The notes below the pieces were generated by a model that saw only the letters and a program-made list of their open reading frames with translations, was not told the origin of the DNA and made no database searches. Of a stretch of 64,000 bases of DNA, positions 12,901 through 22,700 are shown piece after piece. The position numbers were made by a program, and so were the translations under genes. How positions within the stretch are numbered: position 1 is the stretch's first letter; each line of letters begins with the position of its first letter. The stretch comes from Trema orientale (taxonomy: Eukaryota > Streptophyta > Magnoliopsida > Rosales > Cannabaceae). The stretch is taken from the NCBI GenBank assembly GCA_002914845.1, contig JXTC01000515.1, forward strand, positions 148,216 through 212,215, written 5' to 3'.

Positions 12901-13205
12901 TTTTGGAACTTCATAGCTTACCGAATCTCACTAGCGTCCATTCAGGGAACAATATAATGAGATTTCTGAAATTGAAAAGAGTAATTATATCTCGGTGTCC
13001 TCAGATGCAGAGTTTCTCTTATGGTGTCATAGCCCCAAACTTGAAGAAAATAATCACAAGGATAAACGAACGATATATTCGAGCTCAGAACTGTTGGAAT
13101 ATAAAAGGGTATTTTGAGGACTTGGAACAAGCTATGCCAATGGAAGAACTGTGGAGGGTTGATATTCATTCCACCATTCAAGATATGTGGGAGCTCAACC
13201 ATTAA
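4184..13205 (+). CDS. CC-NB-LRR disease resistance protein (RPS2/At4g27190-like), seven exons
   Basis: An intracellular immune receptor of about 1,979 aa that is expected to sense pathogen effectors and signal through its nucleotide-binding domain. Predicted exons are 4184-6970, 8482-8904, 9828-10214, 10331-10402, 10574-11002, 11109-11324 and 11580-13205. All introns have GT-AG ends and all are phase 0. Exon 1 encodes an N-terminal coiled-coil region (about residues 1-150), P-loop GMAGVGKT (181-188), kinase-2 LVILDDIW (256-263), GLPIAI (344-349) and MHD (470-472), followed by LRRs. The later exons add only further LRRs of the 'L..L.V..C..L..L' type. No frameshift or internal stop was seen, so the gene is probably functional. 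The start chosen gives the usual MEFF-type N-terminus and an in-frame coiled coil. It is longer than many family members because LRR exons are duplicated. Exon limits come from splice signals and repeat homology, not transcripts; a small exon in intron 1 or 2 could have been missed. Confidence 0.9.
7784..8393 (-). mobile_element. Non-LTR retroelement-like insertion in NLR intron 1
   Basis: About 610 bp of composition unlike the surrounding intron, flanked by related sequences: GTGGGTCAAAATATCT (7768-7783) and GTGGATCAATATATTT (8394-8409). This would be a 16-bp target duplication with three mismatches. On the minus strand it has a GC-richer, UTR-like start and an AT-rich end running into a (TA)n tract. 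No coding region is left. Assignment to LINE or SINE remains open. Confidence 0.45.
8482..8904 (+). CDS. NLR exon 2: LRR module 1
   Basis: 141 codons after a CTATGCAG acceptor, ending ...FLNEK before GTGAAG. The module reads as 'CFQNLREL...C..LKYLFSSS...L.QLNRL.I..CE.(V/M)EEI', then a 'FP.L..L.L..LPKLT.F' block. It is homologous along its length to exons 3 and 5. Confidence 0.85.
9162..9521. mobile_element. MULE-type MITE with long TIRs in NLR intron 2
   Basis: The left end GGGATAATATCACTTTTATA and the complement of the right end GGGATAAAATTACTTTTATA match over more than 100 bp. Flanks are TTTTGATAA (9153-9161) and CTTTGATAA (9522-9530), a 9-bp duplication with one mismatch. The element is 360 bp and non-coding. 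Confidence 0.8.
9828..10214 (+). CDS. NLR exon 3: LRR module 2
   Basis: 129 codons after a CGTGCAG acceptor, ending ...LFHDK before GTGAGC. Same module as exons 2 and 5 (SLKYLVSSSAA, CEKMEEI, LPKLTRFCAG), but without the CFQNL start, so its first strand is divergent. Confidence 0.82.
10331..10402 (+). CDS. NLR exon 4: 24-codon microexon
   Basis: 72 bp between AATGCAG and GTACAA, encoding VTFPSLQI...LKMIWQGQ. It matches the start of exon 6 (AVFPNLEI...LRTVWQDQ), which continues for another 48 codons, so it looks like a shortened copy of that exon type. Confidence 0.75.
10574..11002 (+). CDS. NLR exon 5: LRR module 3
   Basis: 143 codons after CTATGCAG, ending ...LLDEK before GTAATA. Third copy of the module found in exons 2 and 3 (SPTCFQNLMQL, SMKYLFSSYAV, CERMEAI, LPQFTRFCNG). 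Confidence 0.85.
11109..11324 (+). CDS. NLR exon 6: LRR linker exon
   Basis: 72 codons after AATGCAG, ending ...KMLEE before GTATTT. Full-length version of the exon type seen in shortened form as exon 4. Confidence 0.8.
11580..13205 (+). CDS. NLR exon 7: C-terminal LRRs with three internal repeats
   Basis: 541 codons plus stop after a TTTTCAG acceptor. It contains three consecutive repeats of roughly 135 to 150 residues, each with 'LKNLV..S....NLT.L.V..C.G(I/M)VNLL.(C)S.A.SL..L', a 'CQ.MT.(I/V)IA' segment and a 'F..LE.L.L..LP.L.S.H' block. The protein ends ...MWELNH. Confidence 0.88.
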   Translation, partial: VTYDLDLEAFILVGKDGHEEGPRDLNNILGGKENCSIVFSRVKSLQLHVIPTLMHLFEENSQLREAFQSLEDLLVRKCLMLKNLVPSSTSLSNLTSLSVSRCHGIVNLLSCSTARSLARLRDMSIDECQKMTKIIADEKSCDVDIEGEITFSSLEVLRLNRLPSLTSFHSENHLMRFPKLKTVIVMECPEMSNFCYVASHIVTRELPLVQSSEEENSLPQVALQNLEILFVRRCDSLKNLVPLSIFFKNLTILRVAACNGMVNLLTCSIARSLSRLKTLSIIKCQRMVEIIASEGCDSDHTESEIIFNQLEILSLHKLPRLASFHLGECTMRFPKLKTVIMMECLEMQSFCFQNLEILDVGVCGKLKNLVTTSISLQNLTTLRVSSCDGMVNLLSCSTAKSLVQLKNMSISECQIMTEVIANDQGGDVNGEDEVIFDSLEVLELHSLPNLTSVHSGNNIMRFLKLKRVIISRCPQMQSFSYGVIAPNLKKIITRINERYIRAQNCWNIKGYFEDLEQAMPMEELWRVDIHSTIQDMWELNH

Positions 13206-13433
13206 AGCATAGCACATTACAACAATTGCTCAAAGCAGGTATTATTTAATTTTGATTGATCAAGTAATTCTAGTGTCTCACTTGATTATGAGTTACATTG
13301 AATATGCTAAACACTCACAATCATATATTTCTTTACTAAAGACGTCCGACCAACAAGTTACTATGCAAAATAAATCGAAAGAATTCTGCACGTTCCTTCT
13401 TCTCCTAAACTACTTTCATTCAACCTCAAAATA
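13206..13433. other. Probable 3' flank of the NLR gene
   Basis: Contains no recognisable coding sequence. It probably holds the NLR 3' UTR; no polyadenylation site can be fixed from sequence alone. Confidence 0.4.
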
Positions 13434-13448
13434 AGGTGTCTTCCTCTT

Positions 13449-13665
13449 TCTTTCTTTCTTTTTTTTTAAAGAAAAAAGTAGGACTTAACTAGTGACCTCC
13501 ACTTATTACAAATTAAAGAAAAATTCCTACCACTACCCAATCTTCACCCTACCCTGTTAAGGATAATAGACTTTCACGCTTATCTCTGGTATGACTCGAA
13601 TTTAGAACCGAGATCCTAAGTAGTAGTGTGTGTTCTTACCACTTGAGCCAACCTACTTCATCATG
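13449..13665 (-). mobile_element. tRNA-derived SINE, copy 1
   Basis: Flanked by a 15-bp target duplication with one mismatch: AGGTGTCTTCCTCTT (13434-13448) and AGGTATCTTCCTCTT (13666-13680). On the minus strand the head carries a box A-like TGGCTCAAGTGG, then a box B-like ATTCGAGTC about 45 nt on, and a tail rich in T and A. The body shares 'TAATAAGTGGAGGTCA' with a second copy at 59.2 kb. Confidence 0.8.
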
Positions 13666-13680
13666 AGGTATCTTCCTCTT

Positions 13681-14439
13681 ATTTGTTGGACAAAGTATTG
13701 GACAGGATTCTTTGCGTAGAAGATCAGGTCTTAAAATGATAAATCATTTTGCCATTTTATTGTCAATTTTAGTCAATTGTTCATGTTTTCCCTTTTAGTA
13801 TTTTTGCTTATAAAAGGAAGAATCTGGTTGGGCTGCCAATATAATGTAATGTATAGAACCCCATAAAGATATGGTTAAACTGGATACGAACTTAAGCTTT
13901 CTTACCTCATTTCTCCTCCTGATTAGCTCCTTTCCACATCTTCCCTCTGCTTAATCGACCTCTACATAGAAAACCGCTAGATCATACATTTTTATGTGTC
14001 ATTTATAGGCGGGTAAAGATCTCCTATGTGTGTTTCCTCAGCAGATACATGGTGATTAAACTGGGCTTCAGCACTTGGGGCCTCTCCAGCACATGCTATA
14101 ATAGCGTGGGAGGCCTAATATGGTGATCGGTTTCACTCCAACTGAGCGTCATTCTCATACTTCATTTTGGCATTTTTTTCAAATTGTGAACAGTGAGACA
14201 CTGTATTTCGCGTGGCACCGTTCACACACCATCTGTTAATTTTTTTGTTGTTGGGTTCAATTTTTTTAATTTGCAAAAAAAAAAAAAAAAATTTCTCAGT
14301 ATTTAGATTTTAATAATTGACCCCAACTACATAGTTTTCAACAAAAAGTAATTACTTTTTAGTGCTAAAACATAAACAACTTTATTTTGAGTTTCATATT
14401 TTTATTATTATTTTATGATTAATTTTCCATGGAGTAAAA
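13681..14439. other. Intergenic, no feature recognised
   Basis: Spacer between the SINE and the assembly gap; no gene or repeat structure could be supported. Confidence 0.5.
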
Positions 14440-14906
14440 NNNNNNNNNNNNNNNNNNNNNNNNNNNNNNNNNNNNNNNNNNNNNNNNNNNNNNNNNNNNN
14501 NNNNNNNNNNNNNNNNNNNNNNNNNNNNNNNNNNNNNNNNNNNNNNNNNNNNNNNNNNNNNNNNNNNNNNNNNNNNNNNNNNNNNNNNNNNNNNNNNNNN
14601 NNNNNNNNNNNNNNNNNNNNNNNNNNNNNNNNNNNNNNNNNNNNNNNNNNNNNNNNNNNNNNNNNNNNNNNNNNNNNNNNNNNNNNNNNNNNNNNNNNNN
14701 NNNNNNNNNNNNNNNNNNNNNNNNNNNNNNNNNNNNNNNNNNNNNNNNNNNNNNNNNNNNNNNNNNNNNNNNNNNNNNNNNNNNNNNNNNNNNNNNNNNN
14801 NNNNNNNNNNNNNNNNNNNNNNNNNNNNNNNNNNNNNNNNNNNNNNNNNNNNNNNNNNNNNNNNNNNNNNNNNNNNNNNNNNNNNNNNNNNNNNNNNNNN
14901 NNNNNN
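14440..14906. other. Assembly gap (467 Ns)
   Basis: Run of unresolved bases. The open frame spanning it is an artefact of reading Ns. Confidence 0.99.
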
Positions 14907-15103
14907 AAATGAAATAGAACAGTTTCTATAGAAAATAAAAATTAAAGTAATTTAAGACGAAAATATCGTAGTAGTACTCTATTCAAAAAAGAAGGGTTTT
15001 TGTAAGTAAATCAACATTAAAGTATCCAAACGAGTAGAAGAATTGCTTCAGAAATCTTCTACGCGTAAGATTGAACTATGATATATATATATATATACAC
15101 ATA

Positions 15104-15338
15104 GGACACCAATCCAGTAGGTATTTTTTTTATCTATACTTAGGTATCATTTTAGCCAATGAAAATTTTTCTTGCACATTTTTTTATATTAAAAAGTAAG
15201 AGAGAGAAATAATATTAATGATGCACATCTTTTCATATACTTCATTATAGCCGTTGGATCACCATTAGATGATGATTTAACGGCTAAAAAAAAATACCTA
15301 CACATAGGTAAAAAAAAATACCTACTAAATTGGCAACC
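15104..15338. mobile_element. MITE with ACCAATCCAGTAGG ends, copy 1
   Basis: Starts GGACACCAATCCAGTAGG and ends CCTACTAAATTGGCAACC, an imperfect terminal inverted repeat. Its centre has the palindromic 'CCGTTGGATCACCATTAG' motif. It lies in an (AT)n tract on both sides, which hides the target duplication. A second copy in the same orientation is at 24029-24266. Confidence 0.75.
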
Positions 15339-15959
15339 ATATATATATATATATATATATGTAGGAGAATAATCGTGTTAAAAGGAAACATAGATGACGT
15401 CGTTAATTTGAAAAGAAATTTGAAAGGAAGGAGAATTAGAATGGAGACAAAATCATATGGTAGAATTGGAAAATGAGTTACGAATTGAAGGTCAAAAGAT
15501 GATCATGTTGAAGAAAAGTAAGTAACTAAGGGGCTGTTTGGCATCATAACTAAAAAATAGTTTTTTGTTTTTAAAAATAAAAAACGGTTTTCTGAGAACA
15601 AGTAAAGATGTTTGGCATTGTTCTCTAAGAACAGTTTTAGGGAAATTGCGGCAAAAGTACCTGTTCTTAGTTAAAATTTACACTTTAATATCCAATCTTT
15701 CTTTCTGACGGCAATAATACCTTCCGTCCAAATTTTGTAGCAACTGTTAAATTTTTCCGTTAAGTGCCACATAATTGTACACGTGTCGACGTCTGAATTT
15801 TTAGGCCATTAAAAGTCGTTTAAAAATTATAAAAAAATATGAAAATAAAATAAAAATCAAATCAAATCAAATAAAAATCTTCCATTGATCTCTGCAACAC
15901 TTCGGAGGAAAGTATCCCTAACTATTGTGCAGAAAGGAGAAATTTGGATCCATTACAGC

Positions 15960-16149
15960 AAATATATATATGGTCCAACGATTTCATCGCCACCGTCTCC
16001 ATTTCTGGATTCTACTAAAGCTCCGATCTCCTCGACCAAATTGCCCCAATTTCGTCGTCTCCTCCTCCCTCAGCTCCGTCTTCACCTCCGCCGATGTAAT
16101 CGCCGCCTCCTCCTCCAATTTTCAATTCCTCTCCGCTTCAAGAATTTAA
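15960..16149 (+). pseudogene. GC-rich captured fragment of unknown gene
   Basis: A segment markedly richer in C than its surroundings (TCC/GCC codons) inside the Pack-MULE. One frame reads as a serine-rich stretch (VVSSSLSSVFTSADVIAA). I do not recognise the source gene. The sharp composition change suggests an exon picked up by the element. Confidence 0.5.
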
Positions 16150-16870
16150 TATCTTTAGCAATCATTTTTTCGGACAAGTTTCAGCAATTTTTGGAAAGCT
16201 TCCAAATCTCCAGTACCTTGGTTTGGGTACTAATAATCTAGGAAGTTATACAACAAATAGCCGGGATTTTATCACGTCTTTAACAAATTGCAGCCAAATG
16301 GAAATTTTGGACTTGGGTCCCAGCAGATTTGGAGGTGTTTTGCCAAATTCCATAGTCAATTTGTCAACTAAACTCACCGAAATTTATCTTGGAGATTATC
16401 AAATATCTGGAAGTATTCCCACAGGATTAGATTAAATTTGGTCTACTTAATTGGCCTGGGTTTTGAAAGTAATTGATTCGCTGGTGCCATTCCAACTTCT
16501 TTGGGGAAGTTAAAAAATTTGCAAGCTTTGGCTTTGGAGATGAACACATTATCAGGAAAAATCTCCTCATCAATAGGAAACCTCACTCCTATATTTTTTC
16601 TAGATTTATCAGGTAACAAGCTAGAAGAAAGTATCCCTCTAATTATTGCACAATGCCAAAATCTGCAACAGCTTGACATTTCAAATAATAGACTGAGTGG
16701 AGCTATCCCCAAGGAGCTTTTTGGTCTTCCCTCCTTGACTATCTTACTCGACTTACGAGAAACTCATTAATTGGCAAGCAACCTACCTGTAGAAGTGGGC
16801 AAGCTAAAGAATACCAACGCACTTGACCTCTCTGGAAACAATTTAACAGGACAAGTCCCATAAACCATTG
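16150..16870 (+). pseudogene. LRR receptor-like kinase (EFR/Xa21-type) fragment in the Pack-MULE
   Basis: Encodes plant-type extracellular LRRs: 'LPNLQYLGLGTNNLG', 'FITSLTNCSQMEILDLG', 'LKNLQALALEMNTLSG', 'LQQLDISNNRLSGAIP', with the L.G.IP spacing of LRR-XII kinases. Stops occur after 'SIPTGLD' near 16434 and again after 16768, and the frame changes near both, so it is broken. There is no kinase domain, transmembrane segment or signal peptide. A short motif (AGTATCCCT...ATTATTGCAC) recurs in diverged form near 15911, suggesting rearrangement during capture. Confidence 0.85.
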
Positions 16871-17339
16871 GAGATTGTCAGAGTCTTGAAAGAGAGAGCG
16901 AGAGAGTGAAGACGACGATTCGGTTTTTTTTTTTGTTTGTTCTTTTTGTAAAGCCTTTGAAGTTATTTTCTGATTTGATTTGATTTAATTTCATTTTTAT
17001 TTCATTTTCGTAATTATCAATAATTTTAAACGACTTTAAATGGCCTAAAAACTCTTATATCGACACGTGTACAATTATATAGTACTTAACAGAAAAATTT
17101 AACGGTTGCTATAAAATCTAGACAGAAGGTATTATTGCCGTCAGAAAAAAAGATTAGGTATTAAAGTGTAAATTTTAACTAAGAACAGGTACTTTTGCCG
17201 CAATTTCCCCAACAGTTTTTAAAAACAGAGTTAAAGAAAATAGAAAATTCAGAGAACAACAAAATGTTGTGTTCAAGGTGTTTTCTTAACTTTTTTCTTT
17301 TTCTAAAAATAAAATAAATTTTTTTTCATATGACTTTCA

Positions 17340-17815
17340 TATATATATTTTCTTGTAACTTTCTCTCTCATAATTTTCTCTAACCACTTTCTCTCTCATA
17401 ACTTTCTCTCTCATCACTTTCTCTCTCTTCATTCTCTCAATCCTCATCACTTTGTCTCTCATCATTCTCTCTTATAACTTTCTCTCTCCTCATTTCATTC
17501 TATCACTTTCTCTCTCATCATTTTTTATCACTTTATTTTTTTAATCACCTTATCTCTTCTCATTCTTTATTGCTGCTTTGTTTTTTATGACTTTTTTTTA
17601 TCCTCATGCATTCTTATCACTTTCTCTCTCTGGTTTGTTTTCTTTAATTTTTGTTTCTTTTATTTTTCTCAATACTTTTTATTTCCATATTCTCTCTTAT
17701 CACTTTCTCTCTCATTATTATATCTTTCATTATATTTTCTCTTATGACTTTCTCTGTCCTCATTCTTTTACTTGAATTTATCTCTGGTCACTCTCTCTTG
17801 ACTTTTTCTCTCAAA
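17340..17815. repeat. CT-rich degenerate repeat (CACTTTCTCTCTCAT)n
   Basis: Loose tandem repetition of a 10-15 bp unit built on TTTCTCTCTCAT within the hAT-like element. Confidence 0.75.
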
Positions 17816-18113
17816 ATATTTTTTTTATAATACAAATATGATTTTTTATATTCATATAATTTTTTTTCCCTAAAATATGTCGTTAGAAAATATTTATCAA
17901 ACACCTATTATTTTCTGAAAACATTATAAAACAATTTTTGTTCTCATTTCTGAAAACACAACTCTAAAAACAGAAAACAAAAAACAATACCAAACAGGCC
18001 CTAAGTAACCAACTATATTGATTCAAGATAAGGCAGTGATGACGTGGAATGAGTGGATGATGATTGTAATAGGAAAGAATCTCTGCCAACTCATGTTGAT
18101 AAGTCCACCAAAT

Positions 18114-18362
18114 ACAATCCCTTGATTCAAGCTCCACCGAAAATCTCCATGAATATAATCAATTCCTTGATTCAAGCTCCACCGAAAATCTCTCTAGAAT
18201 TTATATTGATTGTATATTACTATTTCTTTTTCATATAGTCAACGACAACATTAATGTATTTTAATTCTCTTTGATTCTTTTCGTGTATATATAAAGATGT
18301 ACAGTAAAACAAATAATATAACAGTGAATATCTTTTCTATCATTTTGTGTTTTACACTTTAT
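18114..18362. repeat. Direct repeat upstream of the ankyrin gene, unit 1
   Basis: About 249 bp starting AATCCCTTGATTCAAGCTC and ending TGTGTTTTACACTTTA. It is repeated with few differences at 18429-18674. Each unit itself contains two copies of TTGATTCAAGCTCCACCG. Confidence 0.88.
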
Positions 18363-18428
18363 GTATCAGACCAGGACAATATCTCCCACTAAGTTCTATT
18401 GTTTAATCATTGTTTTTCTCCACCAACT

Positions 18429-18674
18429 GCAATCCCTTGATTCAAGCTCTACCGAAAATCTCCATGAATATAATCAATTCCTTGATTCAAGCTCCACCGA
18501 AAATCTCTATGAATTATATTGATTGTATATTAATATTTTTTTTTCATACAGTCAACGACAACATTAATATATTTTAATTCTCTTTGATTCTTTTCATGTA
18601 TATATAAAGATGTACAGCAAAACAAATAATATACAAGTGAATATCTTTTCTATCATTTTGTGTTTTACACTTTA
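18429..18674. repeat. Direct repeat upstream of the ankyrin gene, unit 2
   Basis: Second copy of the block at 18114-18362, separated by 66 bp. It ends about 450 bp before the ankyrin gene start codon and could carry duplicated promoter elements. Confidence 0.88.
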
Positions 18675-18882
18675 GATTGTATGGTCCTTGCTTGTTTGCA
18701 TATTGAATGATTGAATAATATGTGGTGCTGGTTCTCGAGCACCATATATTTGGATAAAAGGTATCTATCTAATAAACTGTAGTAGTGAATTTCATTTTAT
18801 ATTTTTGTGTTGTGGGACATTTATATGGCTACAGTCCCAAACTTTATTTATTTACTTTGTTTTTTTATTTAGTAAAACGTGC

Positions 18883-18888
18883 CACGTG
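18883..18888 (+). promoter_or_regulatory. G-box CACGTG upstream of the ankyrin gene
   Basis: GCCACGTGTAC matches the ACGT-core element bound by bZIP and bHLH factors. It lies 234 bp upstream of the start codon. Function is inferred from the motif only. Confidence 0.35.
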
Positions 18889-19024
18889 TACATTCACCTG
18901 TATATTTATGTAGTAAAAAATTTCCCAAACTTTATTCTATTTTTTTGTTTCAGGTATTAATATGTGCCAATACTTTTCTACTCTCTTTCACTTTTTCAAA
19001 TTATTATAATTCTTAGCTTAGGGT

Positions 19025-19033
19025 TATATATAT
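19025..19033 (+). promoter_or_regulatory. TATA box of the ankyrin gene
   Basis: TATATATAT about 90 bp upstream of the start codon, the best-placed TATA sequence and outside the microsatellite that abuts the ATG. Confidence 0.4.
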
Positions 19034-19104
19034 GTGACAAAGTCTAATTTACTAGTCGTATGGTTTAGATAACCTTGAATTATTCTTTGTTATTGGAAAA
19101 AAAA

Positions 19105-19121
19105 AATATATATATATATAT
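19105..19121. repeat. (AT)n microsatellite abutting the ankyrin start codon
   Basis: An AT run, preceded by a poly(A) stretch, continues directly into the ATG, so the final bases of the 5' UTR are a length-variable repeat. Confidence 0.85.
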
Positions 19122-19794
19122 ATGGATCCTGAATTATATCTTGCTGCAGCTAGTGGGGATGAAATAACCTTCGAGAATCATTTGATTGAACACCCTGATT
19201 CTTGGAGAAAGAAAACATGCGAAAACAACAGTGTTCTTCATGTTGCCGCTCTGAATAGTCAACCAAATATTGTAAAGAAGATTCTTCCACAATATTGTCA
19301 GAACTCGTTATTTCAATTTTTGCTATTACGTGGTCTTGCAGCATTGTTCTTAGGACAAGAATCTGTAAACTGTCATGAAGAAAATCGACCACTTCTATAT
19401 TGTTGGAACTCTGATCAAGATACCGCACTACATCTTGCAGCAAGGGTAGGATGCGAAGAAATTGTACGGCTTCAAATATGCCATGCTACCAAAATCGAAG
19501 GGCGTGTTGGAAAGGATCAAAGGCTAACGAGAATGACAAATCTGGCGAAGGATTCCGCTCTACATGACGCAGTGCGAAATGGTCATCTTTCTACTGTTGA
19601 GTTACTACTCGAGGAAGATCCCGAATTGGCTTTTCTTACCAATAGTGCTGGAGAATCTCCCCTCTTCTTGGCAGTGGAAGGAAAGTTTTTCGACATTGCC
19701 AGACGTTTGTTACAAATTGATACAAAGATATGCAGCCATGCCGGAAGGGATGGCATGAATGCCTTGCATTTAGCGGTTGTTCTCTTGCATAGAG
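19122..19794 (+). CDS. Ankyrin gene exon 1
   Basis: 224 codons plus one base, starting MDPELYLAAASGD and ending ...AVVLLHR before donor GTATCC. Contains ankyrin repeats 1-5 and the start of repeat 6. Confidence 0.88.
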
Positions 19795-22700
19795 GTATCC
19801 ATCTCTTCTCTCTAATTATAAGTTACGATATCATGATCTATTTAATAAGTACGCACATTATATAGTTCTGAGCCATATTATTTTTTCCTAGTGTATACAT
19901 ATGTCATTAGATATATAATAAAGTCATAATTATAAATCAAAGGCCTAGAGAGTACTTTTGGTAATTAATATTGAAATTAAACATGGTTGTGATATCCACT
20001 TTGAACAGTCAAGTATTAATTACGAATATATAGGGTATTCTTGATTCATAAAATGAGAACACTTTGTTTTCAAAGGCAATTACCTAATGAAAAACCGGAT
20101 AATTAAAACCTAGGAATAAGTCATTAAGAATTTGAAAATTAAACTTACTTTAGAAGTTATTAGTACCCGAGTCTCATGAGTCAGTCTTTAAGTTTTGAAA
20201 ACAATTAATCTCCAAATACATGTAAAATATCCTCATGCATTTACTTGAAAAAAATTCCAGAAACATGGCGAAGCACTGAATTACAATGTAGATAGAGGAA
20301 GCAGATTAGAATATATACCAAAGGAACACACTAGTTCGCAATTGGTATCAATCAGGCCGAATCAAAGCAGATTATTAGATAATTTGTTTGTTAATCACTT
20401 GTTGTATTCCTGATTATCATATTTAACTTAAAGTTCTTTTAAAGTAGATAATTTGATCGTTAATTAACTACAAAAGATTGATATTCAGCATAGTTATCAT
20501 ATGAATTGAACGAACTTGATTCATGGCAGTCCTCACTGTAAGGAGCTTGAAGCATGAAAATAGAAGGCAATGACACTATAGATGAAGGATTTGATACCAT
20601 ATCTAAATTCAAGTGATAGGACCAAGTATATTTAGATGAAAATGAATTTCAATTTCTATTTAGATTAGAGCACCAACTCATCAATAAGAAATCAAATATG
20701 TCGTTCGACGATAAATGAGAACTTTGACAAAAGTTGTGATAAGTTTTATGTAGTGCTGATATTTCTATTCAACTCACATTACATTGTGGATTGTTACGTA
20801 TACAATATACGTAAGCAACACACTAACTATATTTATAAATGCATATACATAAGATACCATATTAATTAGTTGATAAAATATAAAGAGCAAAAAAGAGGGA
20901 GAAAAAAAGTTAAATTTAACAATTGATTTTACTCCTCTGAAAATAGTCTTTTTAAGCTCTGTCACTATTTTTGACCATGAAAAAAGTCATAAATCAAGAA
21001 ATTCTTGACCACAACTCAAGAAGTTCTTGATCATAAGTTAAAGGTGTCTTTGACCATAATAGTTTTTCCATAGTCAAGAATCTTGACCATAATTTCTTAA
21101 AAATATTATTTAAAGAAAAAAGCAAAAAAAAGTCATTTTGGCCCAAATTAGTCCTATCCATGTCCTTTTCTCATCTGAGATCCAATGATCCAAGCCCCAT
21201 TGTAGTGAGCTCTTTGTTCGTCTAAGCCCATAACTGAATAAGCCCAATCCATTAGAAATTAGTTCACATCTAATCGAGAACAAAACTTTCTACATTTTTA
21301 AAATCAACTGAATACTCGGATATAATATTTACTTGTGATATCCAAGTACTTGTAATTATTGCTTAATGTGATATTTAGTTCTTTTACTGGAGTTGTTGAT
21401 TCCATATTTATACATATATTTTCCAGCCATTTATAGACTTATACTTCCAAAATGTCAAGCTAAAGACCATGTAGTTTGATTGAACTCTCTCTAACATCTC
21501 AAAAAAGGCAGACTTGAAACAAGAGTTCATTATCAACCCAGAAAATAGACATTAATTGCTAGTGTGTGAAATTCTGGTTTCAGCAATGATACTGGAACTT
21601 AAATCATATTTCACTTGGTAATGTTCGATGCATTCATAATTTTCTAATATCTTCTTTTTTTTTTTTTTTTTGAAATCAATTTTTTGATGATTTAAGAATT
21701 ATTCGATCGTTATGAAATGAAGTACGAGATCTATATGATTTGTTCTTTCATAATCATGGTCCATGTGATTTGTACTCAAATATTTTGCACTCTGTTTTTC
21801 AAAAAACGAAATCACCATGTTTTGAAATACTTTAAATAATTAATCAGAAACTTTCATCCACGTGTACTCTTTTATAGCTTCAATTGACTCTATATACTTT
21901 GCTGTGGTTCTTAAAACTGCAACCACATGTTATAGTAAAGCCTTCAAACTCACTGTTCTTTCACATGATTGAAACAATTACCGTGTGATGGACTTTCTCA
22001 CAACATCTAGGTTTCTTACATATATTTAGAATCAATATAATGATCTGTAACCTTCTTTTGAGCAAGATTATTTGTAAATTGATTCGTCTCTCACAGTGCA
22101 TGCGAGTGTTAATCTTTCTAGTTTTCTTGGTTATTGAATTGGTGTTCTTGGTTGAATTTTTATTCATGCACTTTCGATTTCTGGGATTAAATTCAACAGA
22201 TCATAAATATATTTGTCCTACGTTCAATTAATGATTTTATTTATTTATTTATTTATTTTTTTCCATAATCTTAATTTCACATTACATCCTTATTGCCAAA
22301 GCTGCATATTATTGGTGAAATTATCTTCTTTATAGATCTTTTGAATATCATGATCGGAAAATTTCCCCTAGCCTTGGGCGAACAAGATAATCAAGGATGG
22401 ACACCTCTTCATTATGCTGTACACTTGAAATTTGAGGGGATCATTGAGTTACTCCTTAGTACAGAAGACAAATCCTCGGCCACCAAAAAGGACAAGACAG
22501 GCATGTCAGCTTTTCACGTAGCAACTGTGAATGGATATATTGATGTTATGGAAAAGCTAAGGACAATTTGCCCAGACATATTGGAGTTGTTGGCATTCGC
22601 TAATCAGACTGCTCTTCATCTTGCCGTGAGAAGTAAAGAGAAGAAAACTGTTGAGTATCTATTAAGGGTAATGGATGTCAGACGCCTTTTAAACAAACAA

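Larger units (their letters stand above)
15639..17210 (+). mobile_element. Pack-MULE carrying host gene fragments
   Basis: 1,572 bp with long terminal inverted repeats (about 170 bp) whose ends read (A/G)GGGAAATTGCGGCAAAAG, and a perfect 9-bp target duplication AACAGTTTT (15630-15638 and 17211-17219). The inside holds no transposase but an LRR receptor-kinase fragment and a GC-rich fragment of another sequence. Long TIRs, 9-bp duplication and captured genic DNA are the hallmarks of a Pack-MULE. Confidence 0.85.
15529..18002. mobile_element. hAT-like TIR element hosting a Pack-MULE
   Basis: The ends are AGGGGCTGTTTGGCAT and (complement of the right end) AGGGCCTGTTTGGTAT. The flanks AAGTAACTA (15520-15528) and AAGTAACCA (18003-18011) form an 8-9 bp duplication with one mismatch. 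Removing the inner element leaves about 0.9 kb of non-coding DNA, largely CT-rich. Terminal sequence and duplication length suggest hAT; no transposase is present. Confidence 0.7.

Noticed and set aside
12100-13217. Minus-strand frames opposite NLR exon 7
   Set aside because: Shadow frames produced by the repeated LRR codons on the plus strand.
13449-13665. A tRNA gene
   Set aside because: Box A and B-like motifs are present, but no cloverleaf can be formed; the target duplication and shared tail show a SINE.
14415-14912. Open frame of 165 codons
   Set aside because: It consists almost wholly of Ns of the assembly gap.
16223-16770. A functional LRR protein gene
   Set aside because: Interrupted by stops and frame changes, lacks both ends of a receptor kinase and lies wholly within transposon TIRs.
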